Assembly (NCBI RefSeq): GCF_026151205.1
Contig: NC_087082.1
Location: 18,445,401-18,509,400, forward strand
Length of the DNA: 64,000 nt
Origin: Bolinopsis microptera
Taxonomy: Eukaryota > Ctenophora > Tentaculata > Lobata > Bolinopsidae
Reading direction: 5' to 3'
The position numbers were made by a program, and so were the translations under genes. The notes below the pieces were generated by a model. That model made no database searches. It was not told the DNA's origin and worked only from the letters and a program-made list of their open reading frames with translations. Shown here piece after piece: positions 32,184 to 43,937 of this stretch. Positions within the stretch are counted from its first letter, which is position 1. Each line of letters opens with the position of its first letter.

Positions 32184-35100
32184 CTGAAAATATTTGTTAT
32201 TTCAATTATCTTTCTTCGATCAATAGCAATTAGAACGAATATGAACATGAAACAAAATATATTTAGGAAGAACTCTCAGGGCAAAAACTTACAATCTTCT
32301 CAATCATAATCTCCTCAGACTCGTCCAGACGTTCTTGTTTAATCTCGCAGTCCAGCTCCTTCTTCACGTCCTCTCTCAGAGATTGGTTCAGGTTTCCCAC
32401 TACCAACCCCGCCACCTCCTCCTCCGCTGGCTTGCTGAGGACTGAGGTCTCGAAGAAGCTGTAGAGATCCTCCAGGGAGGGGACAGACTCGATACTGTTA
32501 GGAGGGGAGATGGTGTCGAAGTTTCCGTCAATCTGATACAAGTTCTCCTGCGGTTGCTCGAACTGGTGAGAGGTAGGGGAGTGGTGAGGGCTTGGATTGC
32601 GGTTAGAGTAGTGAGGGCTAGAAGTCTGGTGAGAGTTGGGGGAGTGGTGAGAGTTGGGGGAGTGGTGAGAGGTAGGGGAGTGGTGAGAGGTAGGAGATTG
32701 GTAGGGGGAAGGAGGAGAGGGCACTGTGACTGCTGGGGAGGGGTAGTGAGAGGAAGCCGGGAAGGGAGATCTAGTGGAGACAGGGAGAGAGGAAGTAGTC
32801 TGGATGTAAGGGGTATGCATGCAGGGAGCGAGCCCCGCGTAGAAGGGACCACTGTAAACGTAAGGGTGTGTAGAGCACCCCTCCACAACCCTGCTGGTAG
32901 TGAAGTGGTTGGAGCTGGTTGTGAAGCTAGGTACCAGGGAAGGGAGGTAACTGCCTGCTGTGGAGATCCCACTCTCGTGACTTGGCGGGAAAGTTGTTCC
33001 TACTGGGTTAAGTGGTGCTGGAGCTGGGAGCAACACATCTACTGATGATTGTTGGAGGTAGGATCGAGGTGGATATTGGAGGATCACTGATTTGTTGGTG
33101 TAAGAGTATACTGGTTTTGTTGTGGTAGGGACAGTTAGTTGACAACTTCTACTGTCACCAATAGTCGTATTCCCTGCCTAAAAAGGGATGACGTTTGTTA
33201 TTTTTATTTTTGTTTGCCAACTAGATCCAAGATGTTTCCGAAACATCCGAAATGTTTCATGTGATACAAATTAAAAGCTGTGTTTTCAAATAGTACGTTA
33301 GAATGTCGTTTATAATTCAGATCATCAAGTTCTGTCTAAGAAAGTTAACTATTTCAGCTCTGCTCGAACCTTATCCTGAGCATGGCACCCAGCCGGGGTG
33401 TGCTGTAACATGTGTTTTCTCCGAGAGGACACGTGACTGAACGTCTTACCACACACGTGACAGTCGTAGGGTCTCAGACCAGTGTGGGTTCTTTTGTGCT
33501 GTTTCAAGTTGCTGGACACTGCAAAGCATTTATCGCAATCCTCACATCTGGGGTTATCTCTTGTGAGCTAAAGGTGAATAATGAAATCGTATAGCTTGTG
33601 ACTTATTCGCGAAATCCCAAAAACCAATAGTAGCGCTACAAATAATTTATTTGAAAGAAGATGCGCGGCGAGAAGATGCGCGGCCCAGTAGTACTACAAA
33701 TGACTCACTTGAAAGGTTTTTTGCCGGTGTGGATCCTATCGTGTCGTTTCAAGTTTGCCAAGTCACTGAACCCCTTAGGGCAGGTTTTACACCTGTAGGG
33801 CCGTTCTCCTGTGTGGGTACGCACGTGTGTTTTGAGGTGATCTGACTTGCTGAACGCTTTACCACACCCTAAATACTCACACCTGAAAACGAAGATGTTT
33901 CTTTAGTTCAAATTTCTGATTGTTTCTGAATAGACTCAGTAAAAACAGATTCTAATGGAAATAAATAGCTGAATAACGTATTGTGCTCATATATATATGA
34001 CGTATTGTGCTCATATTCTGAGTGTATATCATGTTTAGCAGGCTTTTTGTGGGACCCAGCTCATTTCTAAAGTTGACATATTTTTAAACGATGCACCAAA
34101 CTCTCAAACTAAAGAGTAAGGAAAAATATTGGAACTTGTGTAATCTGGTATACAAAACATGTTTGGTTACAACTTTTCAAGACTTATCTCAATTCTACAG
34201 AATCTTAATTAATTCTGTTACATAAAAACTTGAATTTAAGATTGCAACGAAATTGCTGATAAAAATTGTTTTAAATTTGGATTTAACAAAATTATGTAAG
34301 GTTCTGAAAGCTGAAACCTCGACGGTCGACAAATTTAATTTTATGTCTAAACCTCATGTGACCGTAAGTTATATTTTTGATTAATTTAAGTTGTTTTAAG
34401 TTGTTGGGGTACCACGATCAATCGATCATGTCATCTTAATTCAATACATATGTAAGCATTAGGTTATTCATAGTGAGCACTCACTTGTAATTTCAAGTAT
34501 TGCTCCACTCAGACAAAACATAATGTTAATATTATTATTATTATGGCTTGAAGAGGTGATTTCAAATAGTCTAGAAATGTTAACCTTTTCGGATTTGGGT
34601 AAGTCTAAAGGCTTTTTTACTTGTTTTATAGATTGATGATACCGTGGAGGTGCGTTCCAAACGTAAAGGGGTAACCTAAGGCAAAAGGCTAAGATTACAG
34701 TAAAATGTTGATTTTAGAATGTTTTCTGAGTTGAGCTAAGAAAATAACCGCTGCTGAGAGCTGAGAGCCTACCATATTTGTAGGGAGCCTCCGCTATACG
34801 TCATGGGGCTCAGTATTGTAGCCATGACTCCAAATATTGCACAAAATTAACCAAACACCTTTAATTCTAAACAACACAAAATACAAAAAAGGATGTATAA
34901 GTTTAAAACACCTTCTGGCACTAGTTTCAACCCTAATCAACTTGATACCAGTATCTAACAGTATATCCGGATCCCTGGTTTACTTAGAGGCAGGTTAAAG
35001 TACGCATATTCTACATCATCCCTTCTGTATATCGTGATAATGAAGCAGACTCCTAATTTCTCCATTTCTTGGAAACTCAATTACGATTTTTCTTGGAAAG

Positions 35101-35429
35101 GTGGAGATAAGGGGACTGATAAGTTAATAGAATTTGGTGACGTCAGAAGCTCACGGAATATATTTAAATTTAGGAGGATTTAATTTTAAAACATACCTGG
35201 AAGTGGGTCGGCCCAAAGATAAGGCCAAAAAATATCGGTTCAAAGACCATGTCTAGAAAGTCACACACAAAAAACAGAATATTAATAATATGATAGTCTG
35301 AATAACCCTTGAAGTATGTATATATGTATATATCTCTTGAAGTTACCTGAATCGCTTGACAGGCGCATCCCTCTTAGGCCTTTTCGCAGGCTGGTGGTCT
35401 ACAAGTAACGACTTCGAGCCACCCTGGAC
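32145..35429 (-). CDS. C2H2 zinc-finger transcription factor, 5' end not found
   Basis: Five exons join with consistent phases: 35347-35429, 33709-33882, 33370-33559, 32293-33177, 32145-32183. Four C2H2 fingers are followed by a Ser/Pro/His-rich region and an acidic C-terminus. Finger 1 has the CX4C spacing seen in KLF, ZIC and GLI families ([19 protein letters not shown]); finger 4 ([11 protein letters not shown]) recalls ZIC/GLI. Family assignment is open. A nuclear DNA-binding regulator is inferred. The first visible exon starts in phase 0, so at least one upstream exon with the start codon is missing. Its last two exons are duplicated at 14374-14830. Confidence 0.8.
32293..33177 (-). CDS. 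Zinc-finger gene exon, Ser/Pro/His-rich C-terminal region
   Basis: 885 bp, phase 0-0, acceptor TTTTTAG, donor GTAAGT. 295 codons rich in Ser, Pro, Tyr and Thr, with a tandem S-P-[TN]-S-H-H repeat near the middle, then an acidic segment ([31 protein letters not shown]). Low-complexity activation-domain-like composition. Confidence 0.8.
33370..33559 (-). CDS. Zinc-finger gene exon, fingers 3 and 4
   Basis: 190 bp, phase 2 to 0, acceptor CACAAG, donor AAG|GTTCGA (weak). It holds [21 protein letters not shown] and [21 protein letters not shown]-type fingers joined by HTGLRPY. If the donor is not used, the frame ends at TAG about 15 bases later and gives a shorter isoform. Confidence 0.75.
33709..33882 (-). 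CDS. Zinc-finger gene exon, fingers 1 and 2
   Basis: 174 bp, phase 2-2, acceptor TTTTCAG, donor GTGAGT. Finger 1 CEYLGC...HVRTH, linker TGERPYR, finger 2 [21 protein letters not shown], linker TGKKPF. Confidence 0.9.
33883..35346 (-). other. Intron of the zinc-finger gene
   Basis: AT-rich, no exon with matching phase seen. Confidence 0.5.
35347..35429 (-). CDS. Zinc-finger gene exon, basic region before finger 1
   Basis: 83 bp, phase 0 to 2, acceptor CACTAG, donor GTAACT. It encodes a Lys/Arg-rich stretch ([13 protein letters not shown]) that runs in frame into finger 1; a likely nuclear localisation signal. Confidence 0.7.
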
Positions 35430-35839
35430 CTAGTGGGGTGGTATAAATTAATTTAAGTTACTTTAAGTTACAGAACATCCTTACGAGCACTAATCCGTCT
35501 ACAACGATAAAATCACGTACTTGGAAATATTTAAAGTTCTGTGAGCCACATTCAATGTACACGCTTCTAAATATTTGATTACATTCGAAATAAAGAAAGG
35601 GAACAGTAATTTTGGGGAAAACAGATTGTTAAACATTAATTTGAGGGACATTATATAGAATTATAATGAGATGATAAGGAGAACATTCTGGTGGCTCATA
35701 AGAAAGTGCCGGTACAGTGTGGGGAAATATAAAACAATGAAAGTGATTAGTATCATATTATAGCAAATAAGACGTGCTGATCATGTCGAGAAAGGTAGTA
35801 TAAAAACTTTGGGAGCATGTTAAAAATATTTGAAAACAT

Positions 35840-38800
35840 CTGAAAGATACTAACATTAGTTAGAGGGAGGTTGATGAAAGCAACTAAAAGGTACTAACAT
35901 TAGTTAGAGGCAGTTTGTTGAAAGCAACTAAAAGATACTAACATTAGTTAGAGGGAGGTTGTTGAAAGCAACTAAAAGATACTAACATTAGTTAGAGGCA
36001 GGTTGTTGAAGGTACTAACATTAGTTAGAGGGATGTTGTTGAAACTAAAAGATACTAACATTAGTTAGAGGGAGGTTGTTGAAACTAAAAGATACTAACA
36101 TTAGTTAGAGGGAGGTTGTTGAAAGCAACTAAAAGATACTAACATTAGTTAGAGGGAGGTTGTTGAAAGCAACTAAAAGATACTAACATTAGTTAGAGGG
36201 AGGTTGATGAAAGCAACTAAAAGGTACTAACATTGGTTAGAGGGAGGTTGATGAAAGCAACTAAAAGATACTAACATTAGTTAGAGGCAGGTTGTTGAAA
36301 GCAACTAAAAGATACTAACATTAGTTAGAGGCAGGTTGTTGAAAGCAACTAAAAGATACTAACATTAGTTAGAGGCAGGTTGTTGAAAGCAACTAAAAGA
36401 TACTAACATTGGTTAGAGGGAGGTTGATGAAAGCAACTAAAAGATACTAACATTAGTTAGAGGCAGGTTGTTGAAAGCAACTAAAAGATACTAACATTAG
36501 TTAGAGGCAGGTTGTTGAAAGCAACTAAAAGATACTAACATTAGTTAGAGGCAGGTTATTGAAAGCAACTAAAAGATACTAACATTAGTTAGAGGGAGGT
36601 TGTTGAAAGCAACTAAAAGATATTAACATTAGTTAGAGGGAGGTTGTTGAAAGCAACTAAAAGATACTAATATTATTTAGAGGGGGGTTGTTGAAAGCAA
36701 CTAAAAGATACTAACATTAGTTAGAGGCAGGTTGCTGAAAGCAACTAAAAGATACTAACATTAGTTAGAGGGAGGTTGTTGAAAGCAACTAAAAGGTACT
36801 AACATTAGTTAGAGGCAGGTTATTGAAAGCAAATAAAAGATACTAACATTAGTTAGAGGGAGGTTGTTGAAAGCAACTAAAAGATATTAACATTAGTTAG
36901 AGGGAGGTTGTTGAAAGCAACTAAAAGATATTAACATTAGTTAGAGGGAGGTTGTTGAAAGCAACTAAAAGATACTTATATTAGTTAGAGGGAGGTTGTT
37001 GAAAGCAACTAAAAGATACTAACATTAGTTAGAGGCAGGTTGTTTAAAGCAACTAAAAGATACTAACATTAGTTAGAGGCAGGTTGTTGAAAGCAACTAA
37101 AAGGTACTAACATTAGTTAGAGGGAGGTTGTTGAAAGCAACTAAAAGATACTAACATTAGTTAGAGGCAGGTTATTGAAAGCAACTAAAAGATACTAACA
37201 TTAGTTAGAGGGAGGTTGTTGAAAGCAACTAAAAGATATTAACATTAGTTAGAGGGAGGTTGTTGAAAGCAACTAAAAGATACTAATATTATTTAGAGGG
37301 GGTTGTTGAAAGCAACTAAAAGATACTAACATTAGTTAGAGGCAGGTTGCTGAAAGCAACTAAAAGATACTAACATTAGTTAGAGGGAGGTTGTTGAAAG
37401 CAACTAAAAGATACTAACATTAGTTAGAGGGAGGTTGTTGAAAGCAACTAAAAGGTACTAACATTGGTTAGAGGGAGGTTGTTGAAAGCAACTAAAAGAT
37501 ACTAACATTAGTTAGAGGCAGGTTGCTGAAAGCAACTAAAAGATACTAACATTAGTTAGAGGCAGGTTGTTTAAAGCAACTAAAAGATACTAACATTAGT
37601 TAGAGGCAGGTTGTTGAAAGCAACTAAAAGGTACTAACATTAGTTAGAGGGAGGTTGTTGAAAGCAACTAAAAGATACTAACATTAGTTAGAGGGAGGTT
37701 GTTGAAAGCAGCTAAAAGATACTAACATTAGTTAGAGGCAGGTTGTTGAAAGCAACTAAAAGGTACTAACATTAGTTAGAGGGAGGTTGTTGAAAGCAAC
37801 TAAAAGATACTAACATTAGTTAGAGGCAGGTTGTTGAAAGCAACTAAAAGGTACTAACATTAGTTAGAGGGAGGTTGTTGAAAGCAACTAAAAGATACTA
37901 ACATTAGTTAGAGGCAGGTTGTTGAAAGCAACTAAAAGATACTAACATTAGTTAGAGGCAGGTTGTTGAAAGCAACTAAAAGGTACTAACATTAGTTAGA
38001 GGGAGGTTGTTGAAAGCAACTAAAAGATACTAACATTAGTTAGAGGGAGGTTGTTGAAAGCAGCTAAAAGATACTAACATTAGTTAGAGGCAGGTTGTTG
38101 AAAGCAACTAAAAGGTACTAACATTAGTTAGAGGGAGGTTGTTGAAAGCAACTAAAAGATACTAACATTAGTTAGAGGCAGGTTGTTGAAAGCAACTAAA
38201 AGGTACTAACATTAGTTAGAGGGAGGTTGTTGAAAGCAACTAAAAGATACTAACATTAGTTAGAGGCAGGTTGTTGAAAGCAACTAAAAGATACTAACAT
38301 TAGTTAGAGGGAGGTTGTTGAAAGCAACTAAAAGATACTAACATTAGTTAGAGGGAGGTTGTTGAAAGCAACTAAAAGATACTAACATTAGTTAGAGGGA
38401 GGTTGTTGAAAGCAGCTAAAAGATACTAACATTAGTTAGAGGGAGGTTGTTGAAAGCAACTAAAAGGTACTAACATTAGTTAGAGGGAGGTTGTTGAAAG
38501 CAACTAAAAGATACTAACATTAGTTAGAGGGAGGTTGTTGAAAGCAACTAAAAGGTACTAATATTGGTTAGAGGAAGGTTGTTGAAAGCAACTAAAAGAT
38601 ACTAACATTAGTTAGAGGCAGGTTGTTGAAGGTACTAACATTAGTTAGAGGGAGGTTGTTGAAAGCAACTAAAAGATACTAACATTAGTTAGAGGCAGGT
38701 TGTTGAAGGTACTAACATTAGTTAGAGGGAGGTTGTTGAAAGCAACTAAAAGATACTAACATTAGTTAGAGGCAGGTTGTTGAAAGCAACTAAAAGATAC

Positions 38801-38950
38801 TAATATTGGTTAGAGGGAGGTTGTTGAAAGCAACTAAAAGATACTAACATTAGTTAGAGGCAGGTTGTTGAAAGCAACTAAAAGATACTAACATTAGTTA
38901 GAGGCAGGTTGCTGATGGTACTAACATTTGTTAGAGGGAGGTTGCTGAAG
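35840..38950. repeat. 44-bp minisatellite, about 70 copies
   Basis: Unit GATACTAACATTAGTTAGAG + GGAGGTTGTTGAAAGCAACT + AAAA. Two main variants (GAGGGAGG and GAGGCAGG) alternate irregularly, with a few shortened units. Each unit has two small inverted repeats (CTAAC-ATTA-GTTAG and GTTG...CAAC). It lies upstream of the visible zinc-finger exons and may be in that gene's intron. Confidence 0.95.
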
Positions 38951-39234
38951 GAGGGTTCTTGTTTGTAGATAAGAGTGGGAGGGTTGACACGTGTTACCAG
39001 TCCAGTTTTCATATTAACATGTGACACGTCTGCGCTTTGTGCCATGATTCTACTGAGAGGGTATTATTATTTGGTGAAATTACTTTACTGCAGTAAAAAA
39101 CTGGAAACCTGTTTACCTGTTAAGTTATTTTTAACTTATTTATAATTATTTTTCTATAAAAAGTCAAAATTGGGTTCTGTTGTCCCGTAGTTGTCCGGTC
39201 CAGTTGTTCATTATTTACAGTTACACTCACTTAC

Positions 39235-39289
39235 CAATGTGTTTAATAATATCTGTTAGATCCTCCAAGTGATCTTGAAAAGTACTTGG
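39235..39289 (-). CDS. Candidate short exon of unknown gene
   Basis: Between an acceptor-like CAAGTAG and a strong donor GTAAGT lie 18 codons plus one base encoding an amphipathic peptide (TFQDHLEDLTDIIKHI). The exit phase 1 does not fit the zinc-finger exon at 35429, so another exon would be needed between them. Confidence 0.25.
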
Positions 39290-39439
39290 CTACTTGACTG
39301 TGTGACTGTGTATGAGTTTACCAAAAACAGTATTGTAATACTAAAACAGACAGTTGATATACTGAATCATTAATTATGTCAGAAACCAAACATTAAGGTA
39401 TCAACATTGTTAAAAATGTCTTTGTATTTTTGAGATAAT

Positions 39440-39790
39440 GTCGTTTTTTACGTTAATTCGGAATTGCTTCCATGACGTAGGGTTAAAATGCTTCCCTGAG
39501 GACTGAGGAGTTATTGGCAAAACCTGTTTTGGTCACATGGCAGCTGCTAGTAAAACACAAATTCAATTGTCTAGGGTTTTGAAGTAATGTATACAATGTT
39601 ACTAGCCTTGTGAAATGTAGCACTCATGGTAACCATGGTAACACTAACCATGGTAACACTAGGGTTTTGGTCGAGGTTAGGGTTGGAGATGGGAATTATG
39701 TAAAACCGTTTTGTTCGGCTGCAAAACCGTAAAAATCCAAATCGAGTAATAATTTTAGGGCGAGCAAAATAATATAAGCTTATTCTCAGA
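39440..39790. repeat. Diverged inverted relative of part of the TAGG-ended element
   Basis: Blocks such as AAAACCGTTTTGTTCGGCTG and TTTTGGTCACATGG are reverse-complement matches to 25160-25450. Tandem CATGGTAAC repeats lie inside (39620-39660, 39840-39890). Confidence 0.55.
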
Positions 39791-40124
39791 AATTTTGGTT
39801 AAAAGATAAGGACACGAATATTATATAGGTAATGTAGCTACTCATGGTAACCATGGTTACACTCATGGTAACTATGGTAACACTAGGGTTTTGGACACGA
39901 CTCCAAGCATTTTTTGAAAAACGTGTCTTCCAACCATCATATTTACGAATTTATTAAGTTTAAGAGCCAAAATTCTCGAGTTTGAATAACGTTATATTGA
40001 TTAAAAACTAATTACTGTTTTACTATCATTATACGATTGCGTTCACAATATTTAAGAAAATATTGAAGAATTATGAAATTGTTTCCGTTGACAAATAACC
40101 GATAACCACTTCAATACCCTCAAA

Positions 40125-40289
40125 ATGGACCCTGTGAATAACAATAAGCCGAATAACAGTATCGGCTTACCTTTTACTGCGAAATTGAATCCCTTGGGGC
40201 CACAACTTTCCCTTCCTGAGGATCAACCGTACTTATTTAACCATTGTTGTGTGTTGTGTAATAATGACAACCATTATTCAGGTCTATAA
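40125..40289 (+). CDS. Small open frame, possible first exon
   Basis: 54 codons from ATG: N-terminus rich in Asn/Pro, then LFNHCCVLCNNDNHYSG with closely spaced cysteines, ending near CAG|GTCTAT. A splice there would be phase 1, which does not fit the exon at 40543. Weak. Confidence 0.25.
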   Translation: MDPVNNNKPNNSIGLPFTAKLNPLGPQLSLPEDQPYLFNHCCVLCNNDNHYSGL

Positions 40290-40542
40290 ACAGGAGTGAC
40301 CAAATAACGAACCATTAGTTCCAGTCCTTACACCCTAGAGGTGATCACTCATGGTAACCATGGTAACACACCCACTACAAAGTGCAAAATGGCAGTTTGA
40401 TAACTCATGACAGGACGTCTTCTCATTTAGCTGTTTTTATCTATCGGCTGTTATATAAGGTGAGCACCCCGCCCCGTCGTGATTTTGCTATAAAAAACAT
40501 TTAAATTCTGTTAATTTTAGTGATAATTGCTTTTCATGACAG

Positions 40543-40713
40543 GAATTAGGGAAGGATGAAGGAGAGGATAAAGCTCACAAGCCTGATATAGCCCATCACG
40601 ACCGGCCTGATATAATTACAAATTCCAAGAAATTCCAGGATTGGCAGAGACCTACAGCACACCACCAAATTCTCGGAAACATGGCTGATGTGATGCTGTT
40701 GAAGTCGTTCCAG
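40543..40713 (+). CDS. Candidate internal exon, plus strand
   Basis: 171 bp, open in phase 0-0 between acceptor CATGACAG and donor CAG|GTATCA. Encodes 57 hydrophilic residues (KAHKPDIAHHDRP, QRPTAHHQILGNMADVMLL). No family recognised. Confidence 0.4.
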
Positions 40714-40752
40714 GTATCATTTTAAGTTGGGTTTTTTCTGTGGTTTGGTTTT

Positions 40753-40985
40753 GTTAGTGCTGTCTTCTTTCTCTGTAGTTTGTCTGGTTCTTCTGTTAGT
40801 GCTGTCTTCTTTCTCTGTAGTTTGTCTGGTTCTTCTGTTAGTGCTGTCTTCTTTCTCTGTAGTTTGTCTGGTTCTTCTGTTAGTGCTGTCTTCTTTCTCT
40901 GTAGTTTGTCTGGTTCTTCTGTTAGTGCTGTCTTCTTTCTCTGTAGTTTGTCTGGTTCTTCTGTTAGTGCTGTCTTCTTTTTAGT
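40753..40985. repeat. 42-bp minisatellite, about 6 copies
   Basis: Unit TTTGTCTGGTTCTTCTGTTA + GTGCTGTCTTCTTTCTCTGTAG. The period is a multiple of three, which makes artificial open frames. Confidence 0.95.
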
Positions 40986-41863
40986 TTGACATGTTTGGTG
41001 CCTCCCTTAATTAATAAAATTTGCGAGATCGAGAAACCTTATAAAAATTTACAAATATAGCTAGATTAATCGGTTCAGAGCAGACAATTGACATAACTCA
41101 TTAAACATTAACTTTCTGTGCCGGTATCAATTACAGCTCAACAAATACAGATTTGCAAAGAATAAGACCTTTACGTATTTTATCGTCCCTTATTTTGACG
41201 AAGGGCCTAATTCATAATAACCATTAATATTGACGCTGGCAGACTAAATTGTTGCAACGTTTTGTGATGAAAGATACCATTTTTCGTGGTCAAAGATTCG
41301 GCAGGTTAAACGTTTCAATTAAATTACGGAAGGGCTGAAAGTAATAAAAATATTTGATTAATGAACACCTTGTCTCTACAACAGCTGAATCTGGTTAATT
41401 CGTAGAGTGAAAAACGTGATACAAGACTAATTGAAAAATACGATGGTAAAGAATGTTAAAGATTTTTGAAGGTTGGAGTACGGAAATGATTAAACACAAG
41501 CTGGGTTTTCTCAATTAATTCAGCACCCAATATTCTAATCAATTTAACAAAATGCTTAAAGCTGTGCGGACGAAATTCATAAAAAATCAAAATCTTTGTA
41601 AATATTCTATTTGCAAACCTACTAGATACTCAATTATAAAGCAAACCAACCTTGCGAGCGAAATATGGGGGTCTTTATTCCTAATATGTAAGATCTTTGA
41701 TAATGTACCTTTAATTAATTTCAGAAGGATATCATAAGATTATTAAAATTATTTTCAACTTTAAAATTCAAGGAGAAAGTGTCTCAATGGGAAATGGGGC
41801 TGTCGGTTGGAAACTGCTCTTTTGACTGTTAGAAGTTTATGTGGCCTCGGTGCTAAATTTAAC

Positions 41864-41889
41864 ATGGTGCTATAACTCTATAGCACCAT
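41864..41889. other. Perfect hairpin, 11-bp arms
   Basis: ATGGTGCTATA-ACTC-TATAGCACCAT. Confidence 0.85.
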
Positions 41890-41926
41890 AGCAAGTTTCT
41901 GTTATCATGATGTTATTAACAAGCAT

Positions 41927-41961
41927 GATGATGCTGTTATAACAAGTATAACAGCATCATC
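41927..41961. other. Perfect hairpin, 15-bp arms
   Basis: GATGATGCTGTTATA, loop ACAAG, then the exact reverse complement. It lies 37 bp from the previous hairpin. Confidence 0.85.
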
Positions 41962-42574
41962 TCAAAAGGGAAAGCACTCTAACTTGTAATATCTTTAACC
42001 CGCCACTAATTTACATTATTTTCAGAAAAAAATTTGAAAATCCACCGAATTTACCTGCCATATTGCAAAATTCTACCAAATTTTCCTTCCAGACTGCGTT
42101 TTTGTTTGCAGTTTCGAAGTAAAAAACATTTTAAACTAAAAGTATTGTAGTATAATATCTCTGTTGATATGAATAGAAGTAAGTTTAAATAGGTCATAAG
42201 TATCATAGCACGGTATCAATCAGTTTAACAATACTTGTACGTCCATTACAACCAAAATATTTGATTTTTTCGAATAAAACCACCTCGTTATGGTCGGAAT
42301 ATAGAAAGTGAGTTCATGACGCTTGTTTCACTGTAATAAAGGAACGATAAAATTATTATGCCAAATACCCTCTCAGAACTTCAAAAGTTGACTCGGCGGG
42401 TTTTATTATGGCGGGTAAAAATAATGGCGGGTTATATTATGGCTGAATTTCCCGAAAAACCGCCAAATTTAACCCGCCATAATCAAACGAACTAAGGTAT
42501 CATATCAACAAGGTAAAACGTATATTGAATACTGATGAAGCAGGAAGAATAAATCACCAATTGTTTTGAATGAT

Positions 42575-42980
42575 AGAAAGTGGTAAGATCAGATGGGAGA
42601 GTCCACTAAGAAACTGGTATGATCAGATGGGAGAGTCCACTAAGAAACTGGTATGATCAGATGGGAGAGTCCACTAAGAAAGTGGTAAGATCAGATGGGA
42701 GAGACCACTACTGCACGAATATTTTGAATGATAGAAAGTGGTATGATCAGATGGGAGAGTCCACTACACACATCTGGAGGGGGATATTTAAAACATATAA
42801 GTGATACGAAGGGATTTTATTAGCAGGAGCTTTCAAATTACTTGTGTAAATCGTCTACACACATGTTTTGAATGATAGAAACTGGTATGATCAGATGGGA
42901 GAGACCACTAAGAAACTGGTATGATCAGATGGGAGAGACCACTAAGAAAGTGGTAAGATCAGATGGGAGAGACCACTACA
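42575..42980. repeat. 34-bp repeat in two clusters
   Basis: Unit GGTATGATCAGATGGGAGAG + TCCACTAAGAAACT at 42575-42765 and 42865-42980, with GAATGATAGAAA leader copies. Variants have TAAGATC for TATGATC and ACCACTA for TCCACTA. Confidence 0.9.
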
Positions 42981-43937
42981 CGATTAAGTACATCGGAAAT
43001 GGTTGTAGGGCTCGAATAGGGCTCGCAAAGTGAACCATAAGAGCCCCCAATTTGTCAGGACCCCCTGGTATACCTTCCTGCCTGCCATGACGTCGTGTGA
43101 ACTTACAGCCTCTTTAATGTTAACCAGCACAAAGTCAAAAGAAATGTAACTCTTTAACGGTCTGCAGATTTAGAACACCTCGTAAAAACAACAAATAAAT
43201 AAAAATATATTTGAGTAGTTCCCCGACAGAACAGTAAGAATCTAATCAAAGTCGTGAAATCTGGTCGAAGGAGGCTATAGTCCTAGATAAAGAAAAATAT
43301 ATCATGGACATTATGCCATAGTCCTAGCCTCTGGGTAAGGTATTGGGGTGTAGAATTGTCAAACATAATTGTTGATGACCCAATTATGATATCTTACATT
43401 AGTATACAAATTAACTTTATAGCTTTATGCAGCAATAAAAAGAGCAATACAATAGACCGTTAAATTGAAATGTCATAAATCATTATGTATCACCAGATTA
43501 TGATAGATTGGAGGGCCCGTTTATTAATTGAACTCTATTAATACACCTAAGTGGTATAAAGTTATCAGAATGACTACATAACCTTTAGCCCTCTAGGGAA
43601 TAGAGATATGGTCTGGTCATTGGTCAATGGAAATATATCAAAAATCCCTTATTGCTAGAAAAACGTGGACGATCGATTTAAGAAAACTCATTGTAACCAT
43701 GGTAACACTAGATTATTTCTTTTAGTTGGATTGTCTGCCCACAACTATAGGATCAACGATGGAATAAATAAATCTCAATCTGCTCGCTTTGGATACAACT
43801 ATTATAAACTATACACATGAAATCTTCTTTTGCAGAGAAGATAATATAACATAGTCATTAGTCATTAAATAGATAACCCGATTTCTAGAAGATTCTGATG
43901 ATCCGGTTTCTAAAAAATAAAACCACATTCGAAGTGG
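42981..43937. other. Intergenic, nothing specific seen
   Basis: AT-rich, with one GTAACCATGGTAAC site near 43690. No coding or RNA gene supported. Confidence 0.45.

Larger units (their letters stand above)
23130..32610. repeat. Segmental duplication, copy B
   Basis: Collinear, directly oriented partner of 4464-14830. It holds working-looking receptor exons 1-3 and the 3' exons of the zinc-finger gene. Copy-B-specific insertions are 25089-26419 (TAGG element), 28957-30848 (LINE), about 24070-24172 (GC-rich) and about 24568-24712 (flanked by AATCCAACC). Confidence 0.9.
40986..42574. other. AT-rich intergenic stretch with two hairpins
   Basis: No gene is supported. It contains the hairpins at 41864 and 41927 and an inverted pair of GGCGGGTT/AACCCGCC blocks at 42390-42485. 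Confidence 0.5.

Noticed and set aside
32045-32233. Plus-strand frame MSHLSPGTK..., also in copy A
   Set aside because: It overlaps the zinc-finger terminal exon antisense and is not kept as well in copy A; no acceptor or partner exon was seen.
32554-33045. Val/Arg/Gly-rich plus-strand frame
   Set aside because: Antisense of the Ser/Pro/His-rich zinc-finger-gene exon, whose phases and splice sites are supported.
35840-38950. CRISPR-like direct repeats
   Set aside because: The units are contiguous with no unique spacers, and the genome is eukaryotic.
40727-40989. Repetitive hydrophobic frames
   Set aside because: 42-bp minisatellite with a period divisible by three.
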